64,000 bases of DNA from Isoetes taiwanensis (GCA_021234155.1 JAJEKV010000061.1:1327950-1391949), one strand, 5' to 3'; shown: positions 21,531 through 35,565, numbered from the stretch's first letter. A program made the numbers and translations. The notes: generated by a model not told the origin, from the sequence alone.

Positions 21531-23770
21531 TCGAATAGAATAGAATAGAATAGAATAGAATAGAATAGAATAGGTTTTTAGCGCCCACGGAGACCAATTG
21601 GCCTATGGGACCCAAACAAAAAGAGAGCAAAGAAGCATATTAATGACAGGATTAAAACCCCCGCCCCGGCGGTTTTCGAGGGAAAAACCTTAGCAATAAT
21701 AAGCCCGCCGGCACACCAGCACAATTGCATAGGACAGTTCAATACCGGCCCCGTAGGACACAAACGAAGTCCGCATCCATAACCTCCCCTCGGAGGTATG
21801 ACCCCAACAAACCCACCGACGCCAGAGCCAATAATCGATGCAACGGCCGGCCAGCACTAGTAATCGAACATATCGCCTCGGATATGGGCAAATGCCGGGC
21901 AGGTCCGAGGGCATGACATTCATCCTCAATCGCGTGCCCCGTGGCAACACCGGCAAAGCCTTTGCTCCCGCGTGCTTCACGAGCCCAACGCCTGGTTTCA
22001 ATGCGGGAGGCGATGTGCCCCCGCGTAATGGAAGCTATAAGCCCGCGTTTCTTCATGGGTAGCCGGGTGTACAAGCAAGTGTGGGCCTTTGTGAGCCTAG
22101 GATTGACTTGTCAGCCGATAGTGTGCCGCCTTAACATGTGTCGAGCCTCATAATCCCACATGGGCGAAGGAAAGTAGCATCAAGGTATAGTTTAAGTGCC
22201 TCGCGATCTTTCTTTGTCCCGACTGACACATCTGTTTGCTCGCGACACCCCAAATGTGGAGAACCATCGAGCCCGCTTGTCTTTCCAGCCAGATTTCAGG
22301 CGTTAGGGACCCATTGCCGTGGCCAAAGCAAGTATATAAGCGTATCAGCCATAGCGACCACCTTTTGGAAGTAAACGATATGGCGCTCCAATGCAGCCCG
22401 CTGAAGGGGTAGAAATCCTGCCTCCCCGAGTAGGATCCGGCACGGAACCGTGGACTTCACCCCTGGGCCCGTGCAAGAAGGCCTTCCACCACTCGCCGAG
22501 GTCATTCCGGTGTTGAGGGATATCACCGACCCCAAACTTCGCCCCATACAAAAGGGCCGGCTCAACCAAGGCCCAAACAAATGTGATCGGTGACCCTGTG
22601 CATACAACTCGCCTTTGTGGTCGTTGTTCCGCATGGCATATAGTGCTTTCCAACCCGCAGAAGGACCCGCAAACCGATAGCCGCATCCCAATGGGTGGTA
22701 GTTGAGAACTCAATCCCCAAGTACTTGTAGGTCGGAGCCACCTCTACCTCCCCGCCTCTGGTAAGTGAATGTGGGAAGCCTTTTGCGACGGGATGATGCA
22801 ACTAGCAAATGACCCTAGTTTTGGCCAGTTAACTTGCATGCCGCTGAATTGGCAAAAGTGTCAAGAGCATCCGTGACGCTGCATGTCCTCCGAGTATAGG
22901 CCATGAGGTTGACATCGCCAAGATATATGAGTTGCCGGATTGTGTGATGCATGATATGTGCCCAAGACCTCCATGCTCGTGAGAGCCAATCTTCCAACCG
23001 GACAATGTACGTGCCAAAGAGTGTGGGGAGAGGGGCAACCCCGACGCACTCCAATGCTACCGGTCACCGGCCGTTGCTGCTGATGTGATTGACGCCCTCG
23101 AGCATGCCTCGCATGCAACCTATATATATTGCGATTCTCGCAAGTCCGTAAACCCCAAGCCGCAATCGCCCCATAGCTTATTATGGGTAATCGTGGTCAA
23201 TGCCTTTGCAAAATCCATGAAACAACAAAGATTGTTTAATTAAATTATTCCTCGCTATCTTCAATCAATGTGCGCAGAGTGAAGATATGATCAATGGTGG
23301 AATGTCCGGGCCAAAACCTAAGCCTGTAAGAGCTCGCACCTCCTCTTTCTTTCCGCCCATATTGTCACCACGCCAAGGATGCCAGCCAACAGTTTTGCAA
23401 AGAGGAGTCGACCATAATAGTGCGGTAGTTGGCCGGACATTGAGGGTCCCCTCGCTTTGTATATGGGCACTACTCTACTAGTGGTCCATTATGTGAGGGG
23501 AAGCCTTCTCGCAATGCTTTATTGAACAATGCCGGAGAACAGTAACAGCTGAGGCCCAGCCCATTTCGTAAGCTCTGCATATGCCATCTAAATCTCCCGC
23601 CTTCCCATTAGCTAGGGCGTCAGAGGCCCATGATGACATCCCCCTCTCGTGGATAACCGTGAGCCATGCCTATCTCCACAGGGATCGGTGCCCGCCCCCG
23701 AAATGGTCATACAAAAATGTTGCAAGTACCGCACTCCATTGCCCGAAGATCAGAGTGGTTATTTAGACAT
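21531..23770 (-). mobile_element. Decayed LINE, reverse-transcriptase part, with (TATTC)n tail
   Basis: The 3' end is at the left: (GAATA)n, then GGTTTTTAGCGCCCACGGAG and the conserved GGGACCC and GC-rich 3'-UTR. Minus-strand reading recovers reverse-transcriptase pieces: L-C-C-F-M-D-F-A-K-A-L near 23190, G-V-A-P-L-P-T-L-F-G-T-Y-I near 23030, I-Y-L-G-D-V-N-L-M-A-Y near 22910 (the catalytic A-D-D has become L-G-D) and Y-K-Y-L-G-I-E-F-S-T-T near 22730. The frame changes repeatedly. Same family as 35942-37573. The right limit is approximate. Confidence 0.8.
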
Positions 23771-23964
23771 TTTTAACTCAAGTTTCGTCACAACAGCGAA
23801 ATGCTTGCCCTTGACTTGTATATAGAACAGAGTGCAGTAGGAGTAGTTTCTATTTTTGTTACTATTTCCATTTTCTAGATGTTCTGATCTTTGTGGGATG
23901 TATTTAATAGGTAACGTCTACAAGTTGAGCAGTATACATGTTGATGTCCAACCTTTCTGTGCAG

Positions 23965-25050
23965 CTTAGATCTGAAAGAGTTCCCGAAAGTGAATACAAG
24001 ACACTCCCAAATGGGCTCAAGTAATTTGCGCTATCATTTTTATCTCTGAGCAATTATTGCTAAGGAAACCTTTCATTGTTCTGTCCTCCCACAGGTATTA
24101 TGATTTAAAAGTTGGGAGCGGCCCTGAGGCATGATTTGCAGTCTAATGAGAGACATCTAAGTTTGGTACTTCTCATTCGTTATGAATTATAATTTCAATG
24201 GTTTCTTGGGGGAAGTATTTGCCTCCATGGGTGAGGGAAAGTTTGGAAGCAGTTAGAATGCATTCTTATAAATTAAGTATAAAAGCGTTTGTTACATGAT
24301 ATGTTTGATTGAATAGCCAAAGAATCACTATTTTCTGGTGGTCATAATTTCAGAATGGGTAATGAAAGGAACGTCATATATGCCACATTGTTTATAACTT
24401 TGTATACTAGTGTTTTCAATTTCTGTTATGCAGATACGCTATGTGGCAAAGTGGAAGGGCCTGACATTTATGACGAGCAGCCAAGGGTTAGGAGTTACAG
24501 GAGGCAGTGTAAGTATATATCCATTTCCATAGGTTTCCAAGAAAATTTAGACATGTATGTCATTGCTTTCCCTAGGATAATGTGTTTAATATTGTGTATT
24601 ATTAACCAGGCTTTGATGTGGGAGCATCTGAGCGTGGTATGGTTCTTAAAGGTTTGGACCTCATTGTCAAAGGGATGAGGGTAGGAGGGCAGGTAAACAA
24701 TCTTCCAATTAATCACTTGCATTAAAATGTATCTTTTGTATGAACCATGGATGGGTCTTAAACGTTCCACCCGTGTTTGAGTCTTTCCATCTTGTGGCCT
24801 GATTGAAAAGCCACATTTCCATATGTCTTAAGAGTTGCTACGCGGTATTGGCTGATCAGTCTTGATCAAATGCCCTTTATATGATGTTGTCATAATAAAC
24901 ACATCACAGCCAAACCAATGCCATTTCTTCACCTCCAAAACCATGTCATATCGTTGTGAAAAATGTTTTGCAGAGATTGCTCATTGTACCGCCAGAATTG
25001 GCATATGGAAATAAGGGTGTTCAAGAAATTCCTCCCGTGCAACGCCGGAG
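23965..25050 (+). pseudogene. Plastid-lumen FKBP-type prolyl isomerase, decayed
   Basis: Five exon-like blocks with splice borders: 23965-24020 (E-R-V-P-E-S-E-Y-K-T-L-P-N-G-L-K), 24095-24130 (Y-Y-D-L-K-V-G-S-G-P-E-A), 24434-24508 (Y-V-A-K-W-K-G-L-T-F-M-T-S), 24610-24692 (F-D-V-G-A-S-E-R-G-M-V-L-K-G) and 24974-25050 (L-L-I-V-P-P-E-L-A-Y-G). This order matches chloroplast thylakoid-lumen FKBPs of the FKBP16/FKBP18 type. Defects: block 2 runs into TGA, with the next ~8 residues missing; a few residues are lost at the end of block 3; and block 5 shifts frame at I-P-P, where the family has N-A-T, ending at TAA. The final strand is not found and there is no transit peptide upstream. I call it a pseudogene. 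Confidence 0.8.
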
Positions 25051-27487
25051 GTAAAGAGGGTTTTTGTGGTCATCCGTCATACCCAGTCCTTCTAACATAT
25101 GCCTTGAAATCACTTACGCTTTGATGTGGAGTCACGACAATAAAAATGTACACCATTTGGGTGAGTCATGTTATAAACTATTAGCGCTTGTTTTATTTGG
25201 TTAAAACCTCCCATTATTCCCTTTTACGCATCAAGAGTGAAGTTGGTTGAAGGATAATTGAAACCGTGTGGCAAGACAAATGATATCGCTTCCAATGGTC
25301 GATATTCGGTGGTGTCACAAGCTAGGTATCCTAGGTCATGGTGGATCCGTACCTAATTACTTATGTCCATGATTAGAAAGATTCTTTAATTAAATTACTT
25401 GTATTGTAAAGATTGGCAATGCCTGCACTTAGCAACTGCTTAACAAGCTTCTTTCTTGCTGAAGAATGAAGCCAAAATTGTAAGAACTGTAAGAAGTCTT
25501 TGCATTATTCTCATGCCGTTAAAATAAGACCATTTAACTCTTTGTTTGCAATTTGGAAAGACTGCTGCCATCAGAGAGCAAATTGAGCAACGATAGTTAT
25601 CTCAGGATTGTCATGCGCAATGCAAATGAAGCCACATTTAACTTAGCGTTGCACGAATGTGGATGCGGAGGCCGAGCTGGGGCTACACAAACATTAATGT
25701 ATACAAGGAATATAAACTTTTTTCCCTTAATGGATTAAGGGACGCCTCACATGTAACGTCTCCGGCGCGGGTTTTCGGCATATCCTAAGTATATACTGCT
25801 CTAAGATTCCCTGTAAACTGGCGGTCGCCAGTGGTGCTGGGCGGCCGGTGTGGAAACTGGCTAACCGGCACCGCCCTTGTTTAGAACAGGCAAACCAGCA
25901 TGCATCTATCGCTACGGCACAACAGGCGCAGACATTGATGGGTTGTGTTAGAAAGAAGATGGTGTGAGCAAGAAACGCGCAGATTTGCAGCAAACGGGAA
26001 CGAGAAGAAAGATTAAGACGTAGGAACTAAGATTCAGTGCAAAAATCGAGTGGGTGGCTTCTGATCCAGAACTAGGCCATGTTGGCTCTGGGTGTCTTGA
26101 AGCAGAAGTTCGATGGGTCCCTGTACCTTATATTTCTAATGAGGTTCAGTTCTAGCCATAGTTATGCTGTTCCCCCAAGCAAAATTTTCTTTTCACATAT
26201 CCCTACAAGTCCCCTTTAAATTCCTATAACCTCATTTCCAAGTATGTTCAACAACTGTGCTGCATGAGTGCAAACTTTCAAGTTACCTTAAATATGATAA
26301 GTTCTATTTCTAATGGCCTTGGATTTAGATCAATAATAATAGAATAAGTTAACAACAATGTTATCCATTATAACCTTCGGTTGATTGCATAAGTGTTCAA
26401 TGGTTGCTCCTCTTTGGTTGGAGAGGAACTTGAGCATGTCATTGCAAATAATGGTGGCCAGGGGGTTGATGGTAAGGGAGTGAATAAAGATGTTGCGTAA
26501 TACAAAACCTATAGTAAAGCAAGGGAAATCTGAGAGTCTTGTATGGAGGCTCATAACCATGATTCATATTGTGTTGAGAAGTGTTCAACAAGATCAAAGG
26601 ACTTCAAGGACAGATGATGTAGCAGACGAAAGGTTGTTATTTCTTTTAGTGCATATATGTTCTCCATTCGGTGAACTTCTAATAATGCATTTTTTTTGCA
26701 TAACATGACTCTTCTTATATATGAATTCCTGACACGTGTGTTATATCCAAGTTATTGCATGAATGCTTCGTTGTTACTTACCAAGGATAGGGAAACAATG
26801 AGGCTAACGTTGAATGCTATTACGAAATTAATAAGCATGAGGGCCCATCTCCGGGTGTCTAGGCAATCTGCCAGACATCCAACAAATCTTGCACCCACCT
26901 TCATTCCAAATAGTTCTCCGACATGTTATGATTTTGTTGTATTCCATGTTTTGCTGAATAACTTGAACAGATGCTGGAAGGATGCTTTCAAGCCCATATA
27001 TGACTGGCAGGATAAAAAGGAACATTTGTAAATTACCCAAAAAGATCACAAAAAAGCAGGCTCATGGGCACCTACATTGCAGTTTGAAGCATTGTTATAG
27101 GAAAACCGTCCAGCAACTACATGGCAAGCTTGGCAACCAAGATTTGCAACACCGCAGTTTTCTTTCAAGAAGAACTTGTAAATACTTCCTCCACATAATA
27201 ACTAACCATGACAACACTGCTATTATAATTACTAGTAACCTAGCAACAATATGTTTTTACACTGAAAACCCAGAGTCCATGTGTCCAGCTGGATCCTAGT
27301 CCAACAGGAGCTCAACATCTAAGGAGGGGTTAGTAATGCAAATGGCTACCATCACCTTCGCAAAATGTCAATGTCTTAAAATAGCAACTTTGATTGATTG
27401 TAAAAACATGACTTTCAAGTATGATTTAAGCCATTTCATCCTCCGGCCATGAAGGGCAACCCTCCGTGCGCAGCACCTTGTTTTTTT
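25051..27487. other. Intergenic stretch, no gene recognised
   Basis: Short ORFs (25553, 26490, 26696, 26982) have no family signature. 25740-25860 resembles the repeat around 20786. Nothing else to annotate. Confidence 0.4.
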
Positions 27488-27717
27488 TATATGCTTTTTA
27501 ATATGGTTTTGCTATGATTTGGACAATGTATTCATTTGCATGTACTAAATAATATTTCTAGAGTGCACCCTTTCTTAGCCATTGATCTTAGATAAAAGGG
27601 AAAATCATATGGCAGAGCCTTTTTCTTTTTCCTCTCTTTTTTTTTTTTTTTTTTTAATCTTAGAGAGAAGAGAAAATTGTGTGGCAGAGCCTTTTCTATA
27701 TTTTTGTGTGGTATTCA
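27488..27717 (+). repeat. Dispersed repeat R, copy 2
   Basis: Same sequence as 14774-14955 with a longer T tract, extended by a segment ending CAGAGCCTTTTCTATATTTT and TGTGTGGTATT that it shares with 56814-57043 only. It abuts the left edge of duplication A copy 2 exactly. Confidence 0.8.
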
Positions 27718-28576
27718 AGGTTTCGATATATTAGGGTAGCGACCATGTCGTATGAAGAAAGAGACCAGATCTACCTCAAGCCATCTCTTCTAAAAGTCGA
27801 AGAGCACATGTGCACAATTCAATGGCAGTGCGTTTGCAAGCAAAGCTCATGTATTCTAGGGTTTCTATTGTTCTGCTTTTTGAGTTCTACTAGATTTCTT
27901 GCACTTTGACCAACACAGCAAAAGCGGCAGTACACTTTGTATGTATGGAAAAGCAAATCAATGAGGATTTTATGCCATCGAATAGCTCAAAAAAAATTCG
28001 CATAAAAATGGATAGATAATTTTAACCCACGCCACTAGGCAAAGATCCAACCGGACATGTGACCATAAAATGATAAGAGAAACCACTTTTGCATCAAATG
28101 AGTCTCAAAATTCCATCCCAGATGAGCATATCAAAGATTAGAGTTTAAAGTCAGAGGTGTCCCTAAAAACTTGAAGTAGTGGGAATGGGTATCCCAATCA
28201 CTTGATATCTGGGATGTTTAGCAACATCGTCAACAGCAGGATATTGTTTTCTCTAATAGTGATGCTCTGTGCTTCTAGAACGAGTGCAAAAAGCTTGAAG
28301 TCCCTTTTTTAGGTAGGCGCTTGTATTCTCTGTATATTCAAGAGGCAATTGAATCTATTGCTATATTATTGATTATTTGTACCACAGAATGCCCAGATTC
28401 CCATTTTGCTGTCCCACCGAGCCATTTTGACTTTAGATAGCATGCATTTCTCTATAATTTGCATTTTGATCCTCAAGAAGAAATATACTCCATCAAGTCT
28501 CTTTATTCCTTATTCTTGAATTGTTCACCTTTTTATGTGGATGGTCAAGTTTATTACTAGTTTTATTAAGTACAGA

Positions 28577-30245
28577 TGCATGTTTGAGCCACCTTGGCAT
28601 GCCTAAGGTGGCATGTTTGAGCCACCTTGGCATGCCTAAGCCACCTTGGCATGTTGGAGCCCATGTGGCATGTAGGAGCCCGCGTGGCATGTTGGAGCCT
28701 AGGTGGTATGCTTTAGACACCTTGGCATGTTGGAGCCTAGGTGGCATGTTGGAGCCCGCGTGGCATGTTTGAGCCACCTTGGCATGTTAGGGCCTAGGTG
28801 GTATGTTTGAGCCACCTTGGCATGTTGGAACCTAGGTGGCATATTGAACCCATGTGGCATGTTTGAGCCTAGTGGCATGTTTGACCCACCTTGGCATGTT
28901 GGAGCCTAGGTGGTATCTTGGGAGCCCACGTGGCATGTTTGAGCCACCTTGGCATGTTAAGGCCTAGGTAGTATGTTTGAGCCACCTTGGCATGTTGGAG
29001 CCTAGGTGGCATGTTGGAGCCCACATGGCATGTTTGAGCCAGCTTGGCATGTTGGATCCTAGGTGGCATGTTGGAGCCCACGTGGCATGTTTGGGCCCAC
29101 CTTGGCATGTTTTAGCCACCTTGGCATGTTGGCGCCTAGGTGGCATGTTGGAGCCTAGGTGGAATGTTTGAGCCACCTTGGCATGTTGGAGCCTAGTTGG
29201 CATGTTGGAGCCACTTTGACATGTTTGAGCCATCTTGGCATGTTTGAGCCTAGGTGGCATGTTGGAGCCTGCATGTCATGTTTGAGACACCTTGGCATGT
29301 TGGAGACCCCGTGGCATGTTTGAGCCAACTTGGCATGTTTTAGCCTAGGTGGCATGTTGGAGCCACCTTGGCATGTTGGAGTCCGCGTGGCATGTTTGAG
29401 CCACATTCTTGTAGCCTAGGTGGCATGTTTGAGCCACCTTGGCATGTTGGAGCCCACATGGCATGTTTGAGCCACCTTGGCATGTTGGAGCCTATGTGGC
29501 ATGTTGGAGCTCGCGTGGCATGTTTGAGCCATCTTGGCATGTTTGAGCCAAGGTGGCATGTTGGAGCCTAGGTGGCATGTTTGAGCCACATTGCCATGTT
29601 GGAGCCTAGGTGGCATGTTGTGAGCCACCTTGATATGTTGGAGCCTAGGTGGCATGTTGGTGCCTAGGTGGCATGCTTGAGCCACCTTGCCATGTTGGAG
29701 CCCACATGGCATGTTTGAGCCACCTTGGCATGTTGGAGCCTAGGTGGCATGTTGGAGCCCGCGTGGCATATTTGGGACACCTTGGCATGTTTCAGCCACC
29801 TTGGCATGTTGGAGCCGAGGTGGCATGTTGGAGCCTAGGTGGCATATTTGAGCCACCTTGGCATGTTGGAGCCTAGTTGGCATGTTGGAGCCACCTTGAC
29901 ATGTTTGAGCCATCTTGTCATGTTTGAGCCTAGGTGGCACGTTGGAGCCTAGGTGGCATGTTGGAGCCACCTTGGCATGTTGGAGTCTGCGTGGCATGTT
30001 TGAGCCACATTGGCATGTTGTAGCCTAGGTGGCATGTTTGAGCCACCTTGGCATGTTGGAGCCCACATGGCATGTTTGAGCCACCTTGGCATGTTGGAGC
30101 CTATGTGGCATGTTAGAGCCCGCGTGGCATGTTTGAGCCATCTTGGCATGTTTGCGCCACCTTGGCATGTTTGATCCAAGGTGGCATGTTGGAGCCTAGG
30201 TGGCATGTTTGAGCCACCTTGGCATGTTGGAGCCTAGGTGGCATG
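28577..30245. repeat. Inverted-dimer minisatellite, copy 2
   Basis: The same array as 2856-4882 but about 1.67 kb long. It has a local expansion at its left edge (GCATGCCTAAG repeated around 28600-28630) and internal unit gains and losses relative to copy 1. It ends at GGTGGCATGACTGGG, after which unrelated sequence begins. Confidence 0.93.
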
Positions 30246-30639
30246 ACTGGGATTTCTAAGTGAGATTGGAGCTAAATTTTATGATGTATGTGTGAGTAGC
30301 AGCCTAAGCTCTTGCATGCATGTTGATCTTAGAGCTATTTTTTTTATCAAGTCGCTTCTCAAAATTGTACTTGGCTAATGAAATACCGACCGCTATAGCC
30401 AGCCATGGAGAATGAAATCCAAAAGATGTAGTTCTAGAGCTTTTGGGTTAATCAAAGAAGTCCTGAAATTTATTTAATTTATAGTGCACAATCAAGATCA
30501 CAGGTCCTAGTGGCTTTTTAAGTGTCAGTAGTTGGAAATGTAATTGTTTGGAGGGCCAATTAAAAGTTTGCATTTGTAAGCACGTTGTTACCTTTTCATG
30601 TCTAAAGACCTGAAAGGGAGACTAACGATAAGAATCAAT

Positions 30640-32975
30640 TCGAAGATACCGAATCCAGATGTATCATTTCTGAATCAAGAGAGGAGCACTCATAGGCTTC
30701 CAGTATCTTTTTTTGGGCCACCGTAGTAACACCATATGTAGATGAATAAATGCCTTGGAAGATGTGGTATATGCGACGCTCCCATATCGACCATAGGAGC
30801 CAACCAGAACCAAGATGGAATGCCCTCTGTTTAGCTGAGGGCCATGCATTAGGATAGGACGCCAAGGGAATGCATCGGCAATCCAAAGTACTATTAAACA
30901 AGCCTTGTAGCCAGGACCACGCTGGTTGAACCTCTGGACAATCAAAGAGATAGTGCTCAAGAGTCTCAATGGCTGAAAGGCAGAGCGGACATACTGCAGA
31001 TATGCGAGAATCATAGCGATGCCAGAAGACATTAACGCGCAGGCACCTGTGGATAACCTGCCACCATAGTACAGAGACTTTAGGGTGAAGCAATCTATCC
31101 CAAAGCCATCGCCATGTATGACAAAAGTGCGCTGTGGAACTTGTAGGTGCCACCCATCTGGCAACTGGAAGGGCTGTGGTGCTAAAAGAAGGCGATATAC
31201 TGATCTGACAAAGTGCTTGCCTTTGTGAATATTTTCATGACAGTCCCATGGCACTCTTTCAGCAACACCAACTTGCACTACAAGAGGTAAATTTTCTGCG
31301 ACCTTCTCCCATAGAGACATATCCCAACGAGAGAGCAGGAACTTTGCCTGAAATTCAGGCCAAGATCGTAGGCAACCCGCTTCATACCATGCTTTAATAG
31401 AGACAATGCCTGCCAGAATCCATCATCTCTGTGTAAGAGGATGAACTGATGCTGCCAGTGGAGGCGGTGAGGGGTCTGGAGGCAGTGATGCCACCACCCT
31501 GGAGTCTCTAATAGGGTGTGGATGGAGGGGCATGGCCAGAAAAGATGTTTGACTGCCTCCCATGCTGTCAACAAGCCATACAAAAATGGAGAAGCACTTG
31601 GAAAAGGCTGCAGAGTCTGAAATAATGCCCAAGGTAGGACTGGTTTGACAGCCTTTTTGCCTGGAGGGATACCGTGACCAAGAGCTTGTTCAAGAAGGCG
31701 TAAACTAGGAGAATCATCTTCACCGTTCAGGAGTCTCCGAATGAACTTTGAAATAAGTACTTTGCTCTGCAGTAAGAAGTCCATCATAACCCAGACCACC
31801 TACCCATTTGGAAAGGATGCACTTCGACCACGCCACCTTAATCACAACACCTTCCTCAGTACCCGCCCATATAAAGTTCCAAACTATTGAATGAGCTCAC
31901 GTAATTTGTTCTACGGGGTTAGCAGTATAGATGCCATATAAACATGGGTACTACTATGGACTAACTTGGTCACTATAATGCGACCCGCAAGAGACAACGC
32001 GGTGGACCACCAGAACAAGTGCTTCTCCAAACCCTTAATGATCTCCTCCCATGCAGCCCCATAATAACATGGATGCCAACCGAACCCCAACAACTTGATG
32101 GCCTGTCCATGCGCAAGTAATTTCCATGGATAATCATGAACACACGCCGAGCCCGAGTATCCAATGTCCATAAAGTCGCATTACTTCTCGCCACCCCCAC
32201 AAGGACACCCAAGCCGAAAAGTATCTAAGAGCAATTTGGCAAATTAAAAGATTCTCAAAGATTCTAGAAAGAGGAACATATCGTCCCAGATATTGATTGC
32301 AAACCTCTTGTGTGCCATCCTCCATTGCAAGACCATGGAGAAGTCCTCCTCCGGGTTGCAACGGTGAATAACCGTGACAAAGCCTCCGCGACAATTGTGA
32401 AAAGCAAGGTGCTAAAGGGCATCCCCGACGAATACTACGACCGAAAGTGAGAAGGCATCCGACGGCTCACCATGGAATATAATAAATACCCCAAGCAGAC
32501 ATGCAGCTTCATAACATCCGATGTGAATTGTTCCCCAAATCCCGCCTTAGCATATAGCTAAAACACCGCCATAAGCCTTTGCAAAATCAAGCATAAGGTA
32601 TACAACTAGAAGGTTTTGCTTACGTCGCCCAATAAATGCCTTCGTAAGCAGCAGCAACATTGTTCAGAATGCATCGTTTTGGAAGAAAATCTGATTGGGT
32701 TGTTGAGATGGACTCTGCCAAGATGTCCTTCACCCGCTCTGCAAAAGCCTTGGCAAAGATCTTATATACAGATGACAATAAGGTGATGGGCCGCTAGTTT
32801 GAAATAGTCTGAGGATCCTTGACCTTGGGGATGAGTGAGATGGCACCTGTATTTAGAATTCTATCCAAAGTGGTGGACCACCGAAAGTCACAAAAAGCAT
32901 CATACACATCTGGCTCCAGCCATTCCCAATACTCCTGGAAGAACTCAATTGGCAGTTTTGTATTGTGTTGCATTC
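30640..32975 (-). mobile_element. Decayed LINE: reverse transcriptase plus zf-RVT domain
   Basis: Minus-strand reading from the right: L-N-T-G-A-I-S-L-I-P-K-V-K-D, an in-frame stop, R-P-I-T-L-L-S-S-V-Y-K-I-F-A-K-A-F (near 32775), the block F-L-P-K-R-C-I-L, then S-L-A-G-R-I-I-V-T-K near 31985, and a zinc-binding domain near 30950-31080 with C-P-L-C, H-Y-L-F and D-C. This is the usual order in plant LINE ORF2, where the zf-RVT domain follows the reverse transcriptase. Several stops and frame changes make it inactive. The segment 30246-32829 is missing from duplication copy 1. Confidence 0.8.
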
Positions 32976-33210
32976 ACACAACAATAGTTTGTCATATTTT
33001 ACAAGTGTTATAAAGAAAGCATTACTCTAAGTAATTAACTGCTTAAGCAATATTTGTTGACAGAAATATGCCTCAAATAAATTATGCAATGTGACTCAAA
33101 GTGGATCAACATCTGGAATTATCTGAGTATTTCAAAAGAAAGAATGTTCAAATAATTTCTTTTAAAACAAAAAAAGATGTCTATTTCGATTATATTAAAT
33201 TAAACATGCT

Positions 33211-33810
33211 TCATCCCACATTATTACCATCCAAAGTCTGGAAAATGACATGCCTAATCTGATCTCTCTCTTCCATTCTTTTATTCATGAGCTTAGTCTC
33301 ATAATAGTCATTCCCGGGCAAATCTGGAACCATTGGCAAGAAGTCTAAATCAAGGTCAATAGAAAGCTTCCACAGAACACACATGGCATGAATAACTTCA
33401 GAAGCTCTTCCAACATGTATGGGTATGGATCTCAAAATTCTAAATTTCTCCTTGATTATATTAAAACCTTGTGTCAACAAACGCTCTACATCTAGAAATC
33501 CCTTTGTTGAATCTGCCAAAAGCACCATTGCCATCAGGAACAATTGACTCTTGCAAACTTTATTTGGCAGATAACCTCTTGTATAAGAGACTCTTTTAGA
33601 CGTGATTTGCATCATGAACAGAGCCAATCCTATTTACATAAACATTAATGAAGAGTCTAGAGTAAGTAACTACATCTTGCATCAGGCATAGATGCTTCTT
33701 GTGCCGCGAGTGGTAGTCATCACCTCTGTCTTTACTCCATGGTTTTTTGTATGAATATATGTGAGAACCAACAACAACACCAAAGATGTTAGTCAGACCT
33801 GTGGCGCCTT
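33211..33810 (-). pseudogene. PIF/Harbinger (HARBI1-like) transposase relic, copy 2
   Basis: Duplicate of 5266-5840. The open part (33211-33627) is 138 codons, ten residues longer than copy 1 because it keeps the stretch encoding K-R-M-E-E-R-D before Q-I-R-H. The same frame change separates it from the upstream G-S-V-H-D-A motif, so the inactivating break predates the duplication. The first-Asp site reads G-V-V-V-G-S-H-I, with one more GTT triplet than copy 1. No terminal inverted repeats were identified around either copy, so a decayed domesticated HARBI1-type gene is also possible. Confidence 0.7.
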
Positions 33811-35565
33811 GGAATTTATTGGATTATACCTCGCAATCTTTGTCATGTATATAAGGCAACAAATTTTTTATAAAGCATGATTTCAGAGGCCAAAGCAAGA
33901 GTTAACTTTTTTGTGTATTTTTGAACACAATGACAATAGCTTTACCAACATAAAATCTTTAACCAACACGAAGAGGCTTATCATCATGTGCTAGTAAATA
34001 AAGAACCATAGCCACTGCTTTTCTTGATCAACGGGGTTCTTACCTTGATTCCCTCGATCCAGTAAGTTAGGGACCAACAAGACAAATTAGTAGGAAGAGA
34101 TTTTCATTCCAGATAAATGATTGCCACGCCTCATCCTTAAACGAGGCACGATAGTTTGAAGCATGATTACCAATGCTATTTCATTGAACGGTTCTGCACG
34201 GATGTACCCAAAGTCTTCCTCGAAGGCCTCCTTGATCTAGAAGATGATGCTAAGAGCAATTTAGAAGCTGATACATGTAATTCAAATTTCATCTACCCGA
34301 AGCATTTTATTCTAACATGTCTACATGATCTTCTTTCGATCTCCTACACCAAATGAAGAGAGAGACTTTGGAAGGCAAATGAGAAGAATGGTTTCTCCAA
34401 AGCATGGCAATAATGCCCAAAACTACCAGATCCATAAAATGAACAATAGGAAAAAAAATGTAATTCTAGAAACGTGATTGAATGAAAATTTGGGATTGAA
34501 CGAAAACTAATAACACTGTCGGGCATGTTCGGACCCATACCCGGCCCACACGAAGTGACTGACTATAAGGCTAGTCCGCTATGGGACCCCAATAGTTGCA
34601 CTCAGCAGGGCCCTCCCTCCACTTTGCTACTGATCCCGTTGTGTGGTGCTCACCACCCGTAGCCTCCATAGGATCAACAACTTATCCTAATCACATACAT
34701 CTAACTTACAATTGATTTTCACGCCAAAGACTCTAGGTGCCGGAATGGTTTACTAGAGCACAAAGTGCTAGCTCAACCGAATCTACTCAAATACTTGATC
34801 CTGATGCATTGCCTCCGGCTCCCTGGTTCTCCATCTCCAGCAGGTGGTTTGGGTAGATGCTCCTCTTCTGACGCGCTTGCGCTCCTAGGCTGCTGCTACA
34901 ACCTAGGTTGTTGAAGACGATCTTTGAATCAGAGCTGTGGTCAAAAGTTAGTGAAGCGAAAAGTGCCCTGGGTTTCGGGTTTAGTCATACGTGTGTGCCA
35001 CTTGGCTGCAATGAGGTGCATCCATGTGGCAAGTCATCTATAGGGCGAAGCCATGTGGAAATGGTTCTTACCCTAGGTTGGCTAAGTTATAATGACTTAG
35101 TCATCTCTCGCACATTAGGTGCATACAAGTCTACCAATTTAGAGTTGTATGGTGACATGGCCATAAGATATACATATTTATAGCATATATTCTAAGGGTC
35201 CGTCACAATATTGATCTAGACAAAAGAATTTTCATTCATATAAAAGGCAAAGTCGGTGATAGAAACATGTACACTTGGCCCAAAGCCTTTCTAGCGGTAG
35301 TATTTTCAAGATGGTATTTTTAGAGCTTGAAGTGCTTGGAGGTTAAAGTGCTTTGGAGACGTGGTTAAGGGTGTAATAAAGTGCTATGGGACATGATACA
35401 CATTCATAAAGAAGAAGAAAGGGCTTGATGATATCTCAATATTCTATATATACGAATTAAATGGATAACGAGGTAATAAAGGTTGAGTAACAACACAACT
35501 CCACATCAGTTTCGTTGCTTCTAAATTGTTTTAGCATCAGGAACGTTTATTAGTAGGTAATACCT

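Larger units (their letters stand above)
27722..35565 (+). repeat. Segmental duplication A, copy 2
   Basis: Direct-orientation partner of 1-7698. It lacks the hAT insertion, the LINE-tail insertion and the deletion seen in copy 1, so it gives the ancestral state at those three places. It keeps a further 2.6 kb (30246-32829) of LINE sequence between the minisatellite and the Harbinger relic. Small copy-specific insertions occur near 27998-28075 and 28121-28240. The left edge at 27722 directly follows another dispersed repeat (27488-27717). Confidence 0.93.

Noticed and set aside
21739-22713. Several overlapping ORFs of 70-130 codons near the left LINE
   Set aside because: GC-rich remnants of the decayed LINE; only fragments consistent with LINE ORF2 were kept.
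25553-25738. Short ORF downstream of the FKBP relic as its missing last exon
   Set aside because: It has none of the expected C-terminal strand motif and no splice acceptor in the right phase.
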